Below, piece after piece: positions 51,070 to 60,676 of a DNA stretch of 64,000 bases. Made by a program: the position numbers and the translations under genes. The notes under the pieces were generated by a model. It did no database searches and was not told the origin of the DNA. It saw only the letters and a program-made list of their open reading frames with translations. How positions within the stretch are numbered: the stretch's first letter is position 1; the number at the start of each line of letters is the position of its first letter. Origin of the DNA: Novosphingobium sp. Rr 2-17 (GTDB taxonomy: Bacteria; Pseudomonadota; Alphaproteobacteria; Sphingomonadales; Sphingomonadaceae); assembly GCF_000272475.1 (NCBI RefSeq), contig NZ_AKFJ01000121.1, positions 32,645-96,644 of the forward strand, read 5' to 3'.

Positions 51070-52383
51070 TCAGACGGGTTCGGGGTCCGATTCCGCGCGG
51101 TACAGCAGATAGCTGAGCCACGCTGACACGACGCAGCTTGCGGCAACCACGATCAACTGCTGGATCATCGGCAGTCCCAGCAGCGTCATCAGCGCTGTCA
51201 ACAACGATCCGCCCACCATGGCGCCGGAGTTGACGATGTTGTTCGCCGCGATGGTGCGCGCGGTCTGCGACTTTTCGACGAACGTGGTCAAAAACGCATA
51301 GAGCGGGACCACGAACATGCCGCCGCATATCGCAATGCCCAGCAGCGTCGCCATCAACGGGATGGCGAGCGGCTGGACCAGAAACGTGCTGACATCCATC
51401 AGTTTTTCCGGCCCGCTATGCGGCGGCCAGATTGAGCAGACGTGCTGGAATGCGACCAGGAACACACCCATGCCGATGACTGAGATCGGCGACCAGCGGG
51501 CCGAAACGGTGCCTTTGAGCAGCGCATTGATCGCCATCGATCCAATCGCCACGCCAACCGAGAAAATCACCAGAAACAGGCTGGAAACCTGCTTGTTGGC
51601 CATCAGCAGGTTCTTGGCGAGCGGCGGGAACTGGATGAACAGGACGGTGCCGATCGCCCAGAAGAAGCTGATCGCGCAGATCGCCAGGAACACCCGCCGG
51701 TTGGACATGGTCGTCTTGACCAGCCGCACCGAGGATCGGATGATGTGGTAGTCCAGCGGCTCGCACACGCCTTGCGGCGGGGCCGGGGGCACATATCGCC
51801 CGGCGAAGAAGCCGATGAGCGAAACGATGACGACCAGTATGGCGGCCAGGTCCACGCTGATCCAGCCGGCCACGATCGTGCCCGCCAGGATTGCCAGGTA
51901 TGTCCCCGCCTCGACGATGCCGGTGCCCGAAAGCACTTCGTGGCGCTCCAGGTGCTGGGGCAGGATGGCGTACTTGATCGGGCCGAAGAAGGTGGAATGC
52001 ACGCCCATTGCGAACAGGGCCAGAAGCATCAACGGGATTGCCACGGTGTGCAGTCCCACCCCTTGCCAGGCCAGGGCCAGCCCCGCACCGCCGACCAGCA
52101 TGATCGCGATCTCGCACGTCTTGATGACGCGGATGATCTTCGCCTTGTCGCGCATGTCCGCCAACTGGCCCGCCAGCGCCGACAGCAGGAAGAACGGCAG
52201 CACGAAAATCCCCGAGGCGATCGCGCTGAAGCGCGCCTCTGCGGCCTCGGAGTTATACACGCCGTAGACCACGAAAAGGACCATCGCGTTCTTGAACAGG
52301 TTGTCGTTGAACGCGCCCAGCATCTGGGTGACGAAGAGGGGAAGGAATCGCCGGCTGCGGATCAATTGGGTGGTCGTCGTCAT
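51070..52383 (-). CDS. MFS transporter, LplT-like (probable lysophospholipid transporter)
   Basis: A 437-residue inner-membrane protein with twelve helices. The N-terminal G-A-F-N-D-N-L-F-K-N-A and H-S-T-F-F-G-P-I-K-Y-A-I-L-P-Q are hallmarks of LplT and of the transporter part of LplT-acyltransferase fusions. Here no acyltransferase domain or adjacent aas gene is present. The start at 52383 (M-T-T-T-T-Q-L) fits the helix position. It is divergent from pgsA, another phospholipid gene. Confidence 0.85.
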   Translation of the reverse strand: MTTTTQLIRSRRFLPLFVTQMLGAFNDNLFKNAMVLFVVYGVYNSEAAEARFSAIASGIFVLPFFLLSALAGQLADMRDKAKIIRVIKTCEIAIMLVGGAGLALAWQGVGLHTVAIPLMLLALFAMGVHSTFFGPIKYAILPQHLERHEVLSGTGIVEAGTYLAILAGTIVAGWISVDLAAILVVIVSLIGFFAGRYVPPAPPQGVCEPLDYHIIRSSVRLVKTTMSNRRVFLAICAISFFWAIGTVLFIQFPPLAKNLLMANKQVSSLFLVIFSVGVAIGSMAINALLKGTVSARWSPISVIGMGVFLVAFQHVCSIWPPHSGPEKLMDVSTFLVQPLAIPLMATLLGIAICGGMFVVPLYAFLTTFVEKSQTARTIAANNIVNSGAMVGGSLLTALMTLLGLPMIQQLIVVAASCVVSAWLSYLLYRAESDPEPV

Positions 52384-52562
52384 GAAGTGTCGCGCGGCCG
52401 ATCTCGTCGTTATTCGCCGGGACACTTAGTGCCGCGAGCCAAGGGCACAAGCCCCGTTATAAACTTTCGCGCGAATCCGGACGCATGCCAGATGGCCTAT
52501 TTGACAAAAATCCGCATCGGCGCGTTTTCCAAATAGCGCGAGAGCGGCTATGGCCAGGGACG

Positions 52563-53156
52563 ATGCTGACTTTGCCCAATCTCCTGACGCTTTCGCGCAT
52601 CTTCGCCGTGCCCTTGCTCGCCTTCCTGCTGTGGTGGCCCAACTGGGAGTTCGGTTACGGCCTGGCCTTCGTGCTCTACTGCTTGATGGGCATCACCGAC
52701 TATTTCGACGGTTACCTCGCCCGGTCGAGCGGCGCGGTTTCCAGGCTGGGTGTGTTTCTTGATCCGATCGCGGACAAGATCATGGTCGCCGCCGTCATCC
52801 TGGTGCTGACCGCACAAGGCATCCTGCGCGGTCCTTACGTGGGCGACATGCACGTGATCGCCGGCCTGGTGATCCTGGTGCGCGAAATCGCCGTCTCGGG
52901 CTTGCGAGAGTTTCTGGGGGGCTTGCAAGTCTCGATGCCGGTCAGCCGGCTGGCCAAGTGGAAGACCACCTTCCAACTCGTCTCGCTGGGCGCGCTGATC
53001 CTGGGCCGCGCCACGCCCTGGTGGAACGTATGGGTGGGCGCGCTGGAGATCAACGTGCCGCACACCGTTGGCCTCACCACTTTGTGGGCCGCCGCCGTGC
53101 TGACGCTGGTGACAGGCTGGGATTACTTGCGCGTCGGCCTCAAGCACATGGACTGA
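52563..53156 (+). CDS. pgsA: CDP-diacylglycerol-glycerol-3-phosphate 3-phosphatidyltransferase
   Basis: Membrane enzyme of phosphatidylglycerol synthesis. The 197-residue protein has the CDP-alcohol motif D-Y-F-D-G-Y-L-A-R-x8-G-x3-D-P-I-A-D and V-R-E-I-A-V-S-G-L-R-E. An AGGGA site precedes the ATG at 52563 (M-L-T-L-P-N-L-L-T-L-S-R), which I prefer to the ATG at 52485. It uses CDP-diacylglycerol from CdsA. Confidence 0.94.
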   Translation: MLTLPNLLTLSRIFAVPLLAFLLWWPNWEFGYGLAFVLYCLMGITDYFDGYLARSSGAVSRLGVFLDPIADKIMVAAVILVLTAQGILRGPYVGDMHVIAGLVILVREIAVSGLREFLGGLQVSMPVSRLAKWKTTFQLVSLGALILGRATPWWNVWVGALEINVPHTVGLTTLWAAAVLTLVTGWDYLRVGLKHMD

Positions 53157-53218
53157 GGCGAGGGGGGCTAGCGGCGATACGGGGGCTAGTGGCGATTCGT
53201 ACCGCCTAACCCGCCAAC

Positions 53219-54115
53219 TCAGCCCGCCCGCAACTCGTCCGCCAGCAGGCGAAATTCGTCCGAGCGCGGGGAGTTTTTGCGCCAGACCAACGCGATTTCG
53301 CGGTTGGCATTGGGGGATCGCAGGGGCCGGGCGACGACGTTGGTGCCGTTGAGAATGCCGGCGTCCAGCGCCATCTCGGGCAGCATCGTCAGGCCCAGGC
53401 CATTGTCGACCATCTGCACCAGCGTGTGCAGCGAGGTGCCGATCATCGTCGCCGAGGCACGCAGTTCGGGCCGGTTGCAAGCGGCGAGTGCGTGGTCTTT
53501 GAGGCAGTGCCCGTCTTCCAGCAGCAGCAAGCGATGCTCGTCGATCACGTCGGGGCCGACTTCGTCTGGCGGGCTGTGCGGATAATCGCTGGGGAATGCG
53601 ACGAACAAGGCGTCGAGCTCGATCGTCTCCTTCTCCACCTCTCCGGTCGCATAGGGCAGGGCGAGCAGCACGCAGTCGGCGCGACCGTGATGGAGCGACT
53701 CGATCGCGTGTTGGCTCGCCTCTTCGCGCAGGAACAGCTTCAGGTTCGGGCGCTCACGGCGCAGGCGCGGCAGCATCCGGGGTAGCAGGAATGGCGCAAT
53801 CGTGGGTATCACGCTCATGCGGACCTCGCCCGAGAGCGGCTTGCCGCTGGATTGCACGAGGTCTGACAACTCCTCCGTCTCACGCAGGATGCGATGGGCC
53901 TTGGCCACCACCGCGTTGCCCAGCGGGGTAAACCGCACCGCCCGCTTGGTCCGTTCGACCAGGGTTACGCCCAGCAGCGTCTCCAGATCGCGAAGCCCCG
54001 CCGAAAGCGTGGATTGCGAGACGAATGAGGCATCTGCGGCACGACCGAAATGGCCATGCTCATGCAGCGAGACGAGGTACTGGAGCTGCTTGAGGGTCGG
54101 CTGGTAAACTGTCAC
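53219..54115 (-). CDS. oxyR: Hydrogen peroxide sensor/regulator OxyR
   Basis: LysR-type regulator of 298 residues with an N-terminal winged helix (L-K-Q-L-Q-Y-L-V-S-L-H-E-H-G-H-F-G-R-A-A). The OxyR redox pair is present, Cys204 and Cys213 in G-H-C-L-K-D-H-A-L-A-A-C, with the exact eight-residue spacing of E. coli OxyR. No catalase or ahp gene is adjacent, so targets lie elsewhere. It is 49 bases downstream of rnd on the same strand and may share its transcript. Confidence 0.94.
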   Translation of the reverse strand: MTVYQPTLKQLQYLVSLHEHGHFGRAADASFVSQSTLSAGLRDLETLLGVTLVERTKRAVRFTPLGNAVVAKAHRILRETEELSDLVQSSGKPLSGEVRMSVIPTIAPFLLPRMLPRLRRERPNLKLFLREEASQHAIESLHHGRADCVLLALPYATGEVEKETIELDALFVAFPSDYPHSPPDEVGPDVIDEHRLLLLEDGHCLKDHALAACNRPELRASATMIGTSLHTLVQMVDNGLGLTMLPEMALDAGILNGTNVVARPLRSPNANREIALVWRKNSPRSDEFRLLADELRAG

Positions 54116-54164
54116 GGCGCGGCTATCGCATGAGAACGACAGGTTCGCCAGCCGTTAGACATGC

Positions 54165-55382
54165 TTACTCTTCGGGGGCCACTTCGTCAGACACCGGCGG
54201 TTCCTCGATCACCACATCTTCGAGGCGGGTCATCTTGAGCTTGCCGTTTTCCACCGCGAAGGCGAGCTTGCCCTCGACCAGGTTGAGCGCATCGCGACCG
54301 AAAGTTTCGAAGCGCCAGCCCTGCAACATCGCCAGGTTCTTGCGAACCCCGGCGGCGAGCATTTCCAGTTCCTCGTTGCGCGCCAATAGGCGAGCGGCAG
54401 CGTCGATCTCACGCGCGCGGATCTTGAGCAGCAGCTTGAGCAGGTCAGCCACCAGGCCGCCTTCCTTGCCCAGCGGCGCACCGCGCGGCGCGCGCGGGGG
54501 CAGATCGTCGTCCGAAAGCGGCTCAGCCTTGGCGATGGCAGTCATCAGGCGGCGACCGATCTCGTTGTCCTTCCACCCTTGCGACAGGCCACGCACTTTG
54601 GCGAGGTCAGCCTGGGTTTTCGGCGGATGGCTGGCGATATCGGCGATCGTTTCGTCACGCGCGATGCGACCGCGCGGCAGGTTCTTGCCTTGCGCTTCGA
54701 GTTCGCGCCACTCGGCGATCGCCTTCAAACGGCCCAGCATCTGCGGGTTGCGACCCGATGCCTTGATACGCTTCCACGCTTCGGTCGGATCGTTGCGGTA
54801 ATGCTCGGGATCGGCGAGCTTTTCCATTTCCTGGTCCAGCCATTCGCCCCGCCCGGTCTTGATCAGGCGCTTGAGAAGCTTGGGAAAGATCTTGGACAAG
54901 TGGGTGACGTCGCCGATGGCGTATTCGATCTGCCGCTCGGTCAGCGGACGGCGCGACCAGTCGGTGAAGCGCGCACCCTTGTCGATCGTCAGCCCCAGCC
55001 ACGCTTCGACCAGGTTCGAATAGCCGATCTGCTCGGACTGGCTGACCGCCATCATCGCGATCTGCGTATCGAAGATCGGATGCGGCGTGCGACCCGTGAA
55101 ATTGAAGATGATCTCCACATCCTGGCCGCCCGCGTGGAAGACCTTCAACACATCCTCGTTGTTCGTCAGCAGCTCGAACATCGGGGTCAGGTCGATACCC
55201 TCGGCCAGCGGGTCAATCGCCGCGGCTTCTTCGGTGTTGGCGATCTGCACCAGGCACAGTTCGGGCCAGTAGGTGTTTTCGCGCATAAACTCGGTGTCGA
55301 CCGCAATGAAGTCGGACTTCGCGAGGCGTTCGCAAAGTGCAGTGAGTTCGTCCGTGGTCGTTATCAGCGGATGGATTTTCAT
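54165..55382 (-). CDS. rnd: Ribonuclease D
   Basis: 3'-5' exoribonuclease in tRNA maturation. The 405-residue protein has the DEDD exonuclease motifs V-D-T-E-F (I), H-A-G-G-Q-D (II) and Y-A-I-G-D-V (III, Y type), followed by an HRDC domain (about 205-290) and a C-terminal helical part. The ATG at 55382 gives M-K-I-H-P-L; a GTG two codons earlier is less likely. It is divergent from aspS. Confidence 0.95.
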   Translation of the reverse strand: MKIHPLITTTDELTALCERLAKSDFIAVDTEFMRENTYWPELCLVQIANTEEAAAIDPLAEGIDLTPMFELLTNNEDVLKVFHAGGQDVEIIFNFTGRTPHPIFDTQIAMMAVSQSEQIGYSNLVEAWLGLTIDKGARFTDWSRRPLTERQIEYAIGDVTHLSKIFPKLLKRLIKTGRGEWLDQEMEKLADPEHYRNDPTEAWKRIKASGRNPQMLGRLKAIAEWRELEAQGKNLPRGRIARDETIADIASHPPKTQADLAKVRGLSQGWKDNEIGRRLMTAIAKAEPLSDDDLPPRAPRGAPLGKEGGLVADLLKLLLKIRAREIDAAARLLARNEELEMLAAGVRKNLAMLQGWRFETFGRDALNLVEGKLAFAVENGKLKMTRLEDVVIEEPPVSDEVAPEE

Positions 55383-55561
55383 TAACACCGGGCGTTACGA
55401 CCAACCGCGCGGTGGATCAACGGCTCCGCGCGGGTTGTGCGAAAGTTTTCGTCGTGAACGGCTGGCGAACGTATCGGGAAATCGACGTCTGGAAATCGCA
55501 GGCACACTCGACTAGGGGGCACAGCTTGCATCCTGAACATCACGAAGAGCGCGACCCCGCC

Positions 55562-57388
55562 ATGACCCATCCTTATCGCACTCACACTTGCGGCGCCCTG
55601 AGCGCGGCTGACGTCGGCCAGTCCGTCCGTCTCTCCGGCTGGGTCCATCGCAAGCGCGATCACGGCGGCGTCCTGTTCGTCGACTTGCGCGACCACTACG
55701 GCGTGACCCAGCTCGTCGCCGACAGCGACAGTCCGGCGCTAGCGCTGCTCGACGGGCTGCGCCTGGAAAGCGTCGTCACCATCGAAGGCAGCGTCAAGGC
55801 GCGTACCGCGGCGACGGTGAACCCGAACCTGTCGACCGGCGCGATCGAGATTTACGCCCGCGCCGCCACGGTGCTGGCGAGGGCGGAAGAACTGCCGATG
55901 CCGGTGGCGGGCGAGCAGGAGTATCCTGAGGACATCCGCCTCAAGTATCGCTTCCTCGATCTGCGCCGCGACACGCTGCACGCCAACATCGTCAAGCGCA
56001 CGCGCATTATCTCGGACATGCGCAAGCGGATGGAAGCGATCGGCTTCACCGAATACGCAACCCCGATCCTGACGGCTTCCAGCCCGGAAGGCGCGCGCGA
56101 CTTCCTGGTGCCCAGCCGCATCCACGCCGGCAAGTTCTACGCGCTGCCGCAGGCGCCGCAGCAGTACAAGCAGTTGCTGATGGTCGCCGGTTTCGACCGC
56201 TACTTCCAGATCGCGCCGTGCTTCCGCGACGAAGACCCGCGCGCCGATCGCCTGCCGGGCGAATTCTACCAGCTCGACCTCGAAATGAGCTTCGTCACCC
56301 AGGAAGAAATCTGGGAAACGATGGAGCCGGTGATCCAGGGCGTCTTCGCCGACTTTGCAGAAGGCAAGCCGGTGACCCCGGCCGGAGAATTCCGCCGCAT
56401 TCCGCACGCGCAGTCGATCCTGGACTACGGCTCTGACAAGCCGGATCTGCGCAACCCGCTGCTGATCAAGGATGTTACCGAGCACTTCGTCGAATCGGGC
56501 TTTGGCATCTTTGCCGGCATCGTCGGCAATGGCGGCGTGATCCGGGCGATCCCGGCGCCGGGCGCTGGCGCGGGCAGCCGCAAGTTCTTCGACGACACCA
56601 ACAACTGGGCGCGGGCAGAAGGCTATTCGGGCCTGGGCTACATCAACATCAAGGACGGCGTCCCCGGTGGCCCGATCGCCAAGAACCACGGCGAGGAAAA
56701 GACTGCGGCACTGATCGCGGCACTGGGACTGGGTCCGAACGACGGCGTGTTCTTCGCCGCCGGCAAGGAAGAGCAAGCGGCCAAGCTTGCAGGCCTTGCC
56801 CGCACCCGCGTCGCCGAACAGCTCGACCTGATCGACAAGAACCGCTTCGATCTGTGCTGGATCGTCGATTTCCCGTTCTACGAATGGGACGAGGACAACA
56901 AGAAGGTCGATTTCGCGCACAACCCGTTCTCGATGCCGCAAGGTGGGATGGAGGCGCTGGAAGGCCAGGACCCGCTCACCATCAAGGCGTTCCAGTACGA
57001 TCTGGTGTGCAATGGCTTCGAAATCGCCTCCGGCTCGATCCGTAACCAGTCGCCCGAACTGATGGTCAAGGCGTTCGAGATGGTCGGCTTGTCCAAGGCG
57101 GACGTGGAAGAACGCTTCGGCGGTCTTTACCGCGCGTTCCAGTACGGCGCTCCGCCGCACGGCGGCATGGCCGCTGGCGTCGATCGCATCGTCATGCTGC
57201 TGTGCGGCGCGCAGAACTTGCGCGAAGTGGCGCTGTTCCCGATGAACCAGCGCGCCGAGGACTTGCTGATGGGCGCGCCGACGCCTGCCGAGCCGCGCCA
57301 ACTCCGCGAATTGCACATGCGTGTCGTCGAGCCGGCCAAGCCTGCCGTGGCAACGCCGGGCCGGGTGGTCGCGCCTGACGCAGGGTAA
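55562..57388 (+). CDS. aspS: Aspartyl-tRNA synthetase
   Basis: Class II synthetase. The 608-residue protein is the bacterial type: an OB anticodon-binding domain (S-G-W-V-H-R-K-R-D-H-G-G), class II motif 2 (F-R-D-E-D-P-R-A-D-R), a GAD insertion domain (about 290-420) and motif 3 (G-V-D-R-I-V-M-L-L). The start at 55562 is chosen; the frame is open upstream without protein character. Alphaproteobacterial AspRS may also charge tRNA-Asn, which sequence alone cannot decide. Confidence 0.96.
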   Translation: MTHPYRTHTCGALSAADVGQSVRLSGWVHRKRDHGGVLFVDLRDHYGVTQLVADSDSPALALLDGLRLESVVTIEGSVKARTAATVNPNLSTGAIEIYARAATVLARAEELPMPVAGEQEYPEDIRLKYRFLDLRRDTLHANIVKRTRIISDMRKRMEAIGFTEYATPILTASSPEGARDFLVPSRIHAGKFYALPQAPQQYKQLLMVAGFDRYFQIAPCFRDEDPRADRLPGEFYQLDLEMSFVTQEEIWETMEPVIQGVFADFAEGKPVTPAGEFRRIPHAQSILDYGSDKPDLRNPLLIKDVTEHFVESGFGIFAGIVGNGGVIRAIPAPGAGAGSRKFFDDTNNWARAEGYSGLGYINIKDGVPGGPIAKNHGEEKTAALIAALGLGPNDGVFFAAGKEEQAAKLAGLARTRVAEQLDLIDKNRFDLCWIVDFPFYEWDEDNKKVDFAHNPFSMPQGGMEALEGQDPLTIKAFQYDLVCNGFEIASGSIRNQSPELMVKAFEMVGLSKADVEERFGGLYRAFQYGAPPHGGMAAGVDRIVMLLCGAQNLREVALFPMNQRAEDLLMGAPTPAEPRQLRELHMRVVEPAKPAVATPGRVVAPDAG

Positions 57389-57564
57389 TCAGGTGGCGAT
57401 TTATCGGGCATAACCATCGCTTTTTGGCCGCATCTGGTGCTTGCCTTGCATCAACACGGCGGCTAGGCGAGCCATTCTAACCAGCAACACTTGCCAGCGC
57501 CGCAGCCAGTCTTTAGGGCGGCGGACGAGTTTACCACCTCGCGAAATTTTGAAGGGGTCATGGA

Positions 57565-57801
57565 ATGAGCGATACCGCCGATCGGGTTAAAAAGATCGTC
57601 GTCGAGCATCTGGGCGTGGAAGCCGAGAAGGTTACCGAAGACGCCAGCTTCATCGACGACTTGGGCGCTGACTCGCTCGACATCGTCGAGCTGGTCATGG
57701 CGTTTGAAGAAGAGTTCGGTGTCGAAATCCCGGACGACGCTGCTGAGAAGATCAGCACCGTTTCCGATGCGATCAAGTACATCGAAGAGAACAAGGGCTG
57801 A
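57565..57801 (+). CDS. acpP: Acyl carrier protein
   Basis: The 78-residue carrier of fatty acid synthesis. The phosphopantetheine site is Ser37 in G-A-D-S-L-D, and the acidic helix pattern is standard. It is followed by a terminator-like hairpin and then fabF, the usual acpP-fabF pair. Confidence 0.97.
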   Translation: MSDTADRVKKIVVEHLGVEAEKVTEDASFIDDLGADSLDIVELVMAFEEEFGVEIPDDAAEKISTVSDAIKYIEENKG

Positions 57802-57877
57802 TCCGCCCTCCACGCGCCGGCTTGCACTGTCTATCGGCAGGGTAGGGCGGGAACGCGCGGACCGGATTGAAATCAAC

Positions 57878-57914
57878 AGGCTCGCCCTCTAAGGGGGCGG
57901 GCCTGTTGCCGTTT
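57878..57914 (+). terminator. Terminator-like hairpin between acpP and fabF
   Basis: A 10-bp stem (57878-57887 with 57895-57904, one G-U pair) is followed, after six bases, by TTTT. It probably lowers read-through into fabF, matching the much higher need for ACP. Confidence 0.65.
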
Positions 57915-57940
57915 TCGGCCACTGCTTTTCGGAGAGCCTA

Positions 57941-59206
57941 ATGCGTCGTGTCGTCGTCACTGGACTGGGTCTCGTCACTCCTTTGGGAGCGGACGTTGAG
58001 ACCACCTGGGCCAACATCCTCGCGGGCAAGTCCGGCGCCGGGCCGATCACTAAGTTCGATGCCTCGGACCAGAAGTGCCGCATCGCCGCCGAAGTGAAGC
58101 CGGCGGACCATGAATACGGCTTCGATGCCAACAAGCGCGTCGATCACAAGGTCCAGCGCCAGGTCGATCCGTTCATCGTCTTTGGCATCGATGCCGCAGG
58201 GCAAGCGATCGAAGATGCCGGCCTGACCGACATGGACGAGGCGACCCGCTTCATGGCCGGTTGCTCGATCGGTTCGGGGATCGGCGGCTTGCCGGGAATC
58301 GAAAGCGAATCGCGCGTGCTGGCCGAAAAAGGCCCCAGCCGCGTCAGCCCGCACTTCGTCCACGGTCGTCTGATCAACCTGATCTCGGGCCAGGTCTCGA
58401 TCAAGTACGGTTTGATGGGCCCCAACCATGCGGTCGTCACGGCTTGCTCCACTGGCGCCCACTCGATCGGCGACGCTGCGCGTATGATCAAGGACGGCGA
58501 TGCCGACATCATGCTGGCGGGCGGCGCGGAAAGCACGATCTGCCCGATCGGCATCGCCGGCTTCGCCCAGGCCCGCGCGCTGTCCACTGCCTTCAACGAT
58601 GAGCCGACCAAGGCCAGCCGCCCGTACGACAAGGACCGCGACGGCTTCCTGATGGGTGAGGGCGCCGGCGTCGTCGTGCTGGAAGAGTACGAGCACGCCA
58701 AGGCGCGCGGCGCCAAGATCTATTGCGAAGTGGTTGGATACGGCCTGTCGGGCGACGCTTACCACGTCACCGCGCCGCACCCGGAAGGTTCGGGCGCGTT
58801 CCGGTCGATGGCGATGGCGCTGCGCAAGGCCGGGCTGGAACCCAAGGACATCGACTACATCAACGCCCACGGCACTTCGACCCCGATGGGCGACGAGCTG
58901 GAACTGGGCGCGGTGCGCCGCTTGTTCGGCGATGCGATCGAGACCGTCTCGATGAGCTCGACCAAGTCCGCGATCGGCCACTTGCTGGGCGGCGCCGGTG
59001 CGGTCGAATCGATCTTCTGCATCCTGGCCCTGCGCGATCAGATCGTGCCCCCCACGCTCAACCTCGATAACCCGAGCGATAGCTGCGTGGGTGTCGATCT
59101 GGTGCCGCACGTCGCCAAGAAGCGCAAAGTGAACGCAGTGCTGAACAACAGCTTCGGGTTCGGCGGCACCAACGCTAGTCTCGTGATGCGCAAGATCGAG
59201 GGATGA
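57941..59206 (+). CDS. fabF: Beta-ketoacyl-ACP synthase II
   Basis: Condensing enzyme of fatty acid elongation. The 421-residue protein has the Cys-His-His triad: Cys169 in T-A-C-S-T-G, then N-A-H-G-T-S-T and T-K-S-A-I-G-H-L-L-G-G-A-G. GGAG precedes the ATG. It is coupled to mltG by a four-base overlap. Confidence 0.96.
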   Translation: MRRVVVTGLGLVTPLGADVETTWANILAGKSGAGPITKFDASDQKCRIAAEVKPADHEYGFDANKRVDHKVQRQVDPFIVFGIDAAGQAIEDAGLTDMDEATRFMAGCSIGSGIGGLPGIESESRVLAEKGPSRVSPHFVHGRLINLISGQVSIKYGLMGPNHAVVTACSTGAHSIGDAARMIKDGDADIMLAGGAESTICPIGIAGFAQARALSTAFNDEPTKASRPYDKDRDGFLMGEGAGVVVLEEYEHAKARGAKIYCEVVGYGLSGDAYHVTAPHPEGSGAFRSMAMALRKAGLEPKDIDYINAHGTSTPMGDELELGAVRRLFGDAIETVSMSSTKSAIGHLLGGAGAVESIFCILALRDQIVPPTLNLDNPSDSCVGVDLVPHVAKKRKVNAVLNNSFGFGGTNASLVMRKIEG

Positions 59207-60177
59207 TGTCCCGGCGCGGTTGCATCGCGGTCTCAGCGCTGGCCGCCGCACTCGCGCTGGTCTTGTGGTTCGTCCTGGGTGGCTGGTTCGGTTCCGGCCC
59301 CCTCGACAAGCCGCGGAACTTCATCGTGCCCAACGGCGCGCCCTTGGCCGTCGTGGCCGATCGGTTGCAAGCGCAAGGCGTCATCAAATCCGCCACCACT
59401 TTCCGCCTGGGCGCGCGCGTCTTCGGCGGGGGTGGCGGTATCAAGGCGGGCGAGTTCGCGATCCCCGCGCATGCCAGCGCCAGCCGGGTGCTGTCGATCA
59501 TCTCCAGCGACGAGATTATCCGCCGCTTCGTGATGGTGCCCGAAGGCATGCCGTCGATCATGGTGAAAGAGCGCCTGATGGCGCAGCCCACGCTCACCGG
59601 CGACATCGCGACGCCTATGGAAGGCTCGGTGCTGCCCGATAGCTACGCCTTCGAGAAGGGCGAGCCGCGTCAGGCGGTCTTGCGCCGGATGCAGGCGGCG
59701 ATGAGCCGCACGCTCAAGGAACTGTGGGCCAAGCGCGCCCCCAACCTGGTGGTCAAGACGCCTGAGCAAGCGCTGATCCTGGCCTCGATCGTCGAGAAGG
59801 AAACCGGCAAGCCGTCCGAGCGCAAGATGGTGGCGGGCCTGTATTCCAATCGCCTGAAAGTGGGCATGCTGCTGCAGGCGGACCCGACGATCATCTACCC
59901 GATCACCAAGGGCAAGGCGCTGGGCCGCCGCATCCTCCAGTCCGAGATCCAGGCGGTCAACGACTACAACACTTACACGATGGTGGGCCTGCCCAAGCAT
60001 CCGATCACCAACCCGGGTCGCGATTCGATCGCAGCGGTGCTGAACCCCGCCAAGACGAGCGCGTTGTACATGGTGGCCGATGGCTCTGGCGGCCATGCTT
60101 TCGCGACGACGCTGCCCGAACACAACCGCAACGTCGCCAAGTGGTTCGCCATCCGCCGCGCGCGCGGCGAGATTTGA
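59203..60177 (+). CDS. mltG: Endolytic murein transglycosylase MltG
   Basis: Cuts nascent glycan strands at the inner membrane. The 324-residue protein has an N-terminal membrane anchor (about 8-28), a LysM-like region and the YceG catalytic segment A-S-I-V-E-K-E-T-G with the catalytic glutamate near residue 198-200, then L-Q-A-D-P-T-I-I-Y. It overlaps the fabF stop; the fabF-mltG order is common in alphaproteobacteria. Confidence 0.95.
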   Translation: MMSRRGCIAVSALAAALALVLWFVLGGWFGSGPLDKPRNFIVPNGAPLAVVADRLQAQGVIKSATTFRLGARVFGGGGGIKAGEFAIPAHASASRVLSIISSDEIIRRFVMVPEGMPSIMVKERLMAQPTLTGDIATPMEGSVLPDSYAFEKGEPRQAVLRRMQAAMSRTLKELWAKRAPNLVVKTPEQALILASIVEKETGKPSERKMVAGLYSNRLKVGMLLQADPTIIYPITKGKALGRRILQSEIQAVNDYNTYTMVGLPKHPITNPGRDSIAAVLNPAKTSALYMVADGSGGHAFATTLPEHNRNVAKWFAIRRARGEI

Positions 60178-60184
60178 AAACGCT

Positions 60185-60586
60185 CTAGCGCAGCGTCCCG
60201 TCCGCTGTTCGGCGATGCGCGTAGACCATCTGGAAGGCGGTGATCGCGATGATGACGCCAGGGAAGACCGCCTGCGACCAGCCCCTCGCCCCGACGATGC
60301 CGAACACGAAGAACGACCAACTAAAGTGGACGACTACGGCCACGAGCGAAACGGCGAACAGCACAGTCGCCACTTTTTGCCGCAGTATCAGCGCGATGGC
60401 GCCACCCGTCGCGATCCACACCGCGACGGCGTAGGCATACCACGCCCATCGCGGCATGGCGGGCAATGGCTCGGCGCTGATCCCGCCCATCGCGCCGAGG
60501 TCTCTCGTCGCCTGCACGACATAGGCGGCATCGCCAAAAAGGTTCCAGCCCAGGACAAGCACCGCGACGATCCAAAACGAACGCAC
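60185..60586 (-). CDS. Four-helix membrane protein, function unknown
   Basis: A 133-residue protein with four membrane segments (about 3-20, 45-65, 70-88 and 95-117). The start is taken as GTG at 60586 with GGGGAA five bases upstream, giving V-R-S-F-W-I-V-A-V-L-V-L-G-W-N-L-F-G-D. I know similar hypothetical proteins from sphingomonads but no function. It converges on mltG with a seven-base gap and is divergent from the peroxiredoxin gene. Confidence 0.72.
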   Translation of the reverse strand: MRSFWIVAVLVLGWNLFGDAAYVVQATRDLGAMGGISAEPLPAMPRWAWYAYAVAVWIATGGAIALILRQKVATVLFAVSLVAVVVHFSWSFFVFGIVGARGWSQAVFPGVIIAITAFQMVYAHRRTADGTLR

Positions 60587-60676
60587 AGCAATTCCCCTGT
60601 TTGATTTGCGTGATCCGTGAACTTTGCCGTCGTTGAGACATTCTGGCAATCTGATGCAGCAACCAAGGATGCTCCG

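Noticed and set aside
55739..57316. Long antisense frame over aspS
   Set aside because: Same reason: high third-position GC keeps the opposite frame open.
57938..59251. Long antisense frame over fabF
   Set aside because: Shadow of fabF codon structure; fabF is certain and the frame shows no motif.
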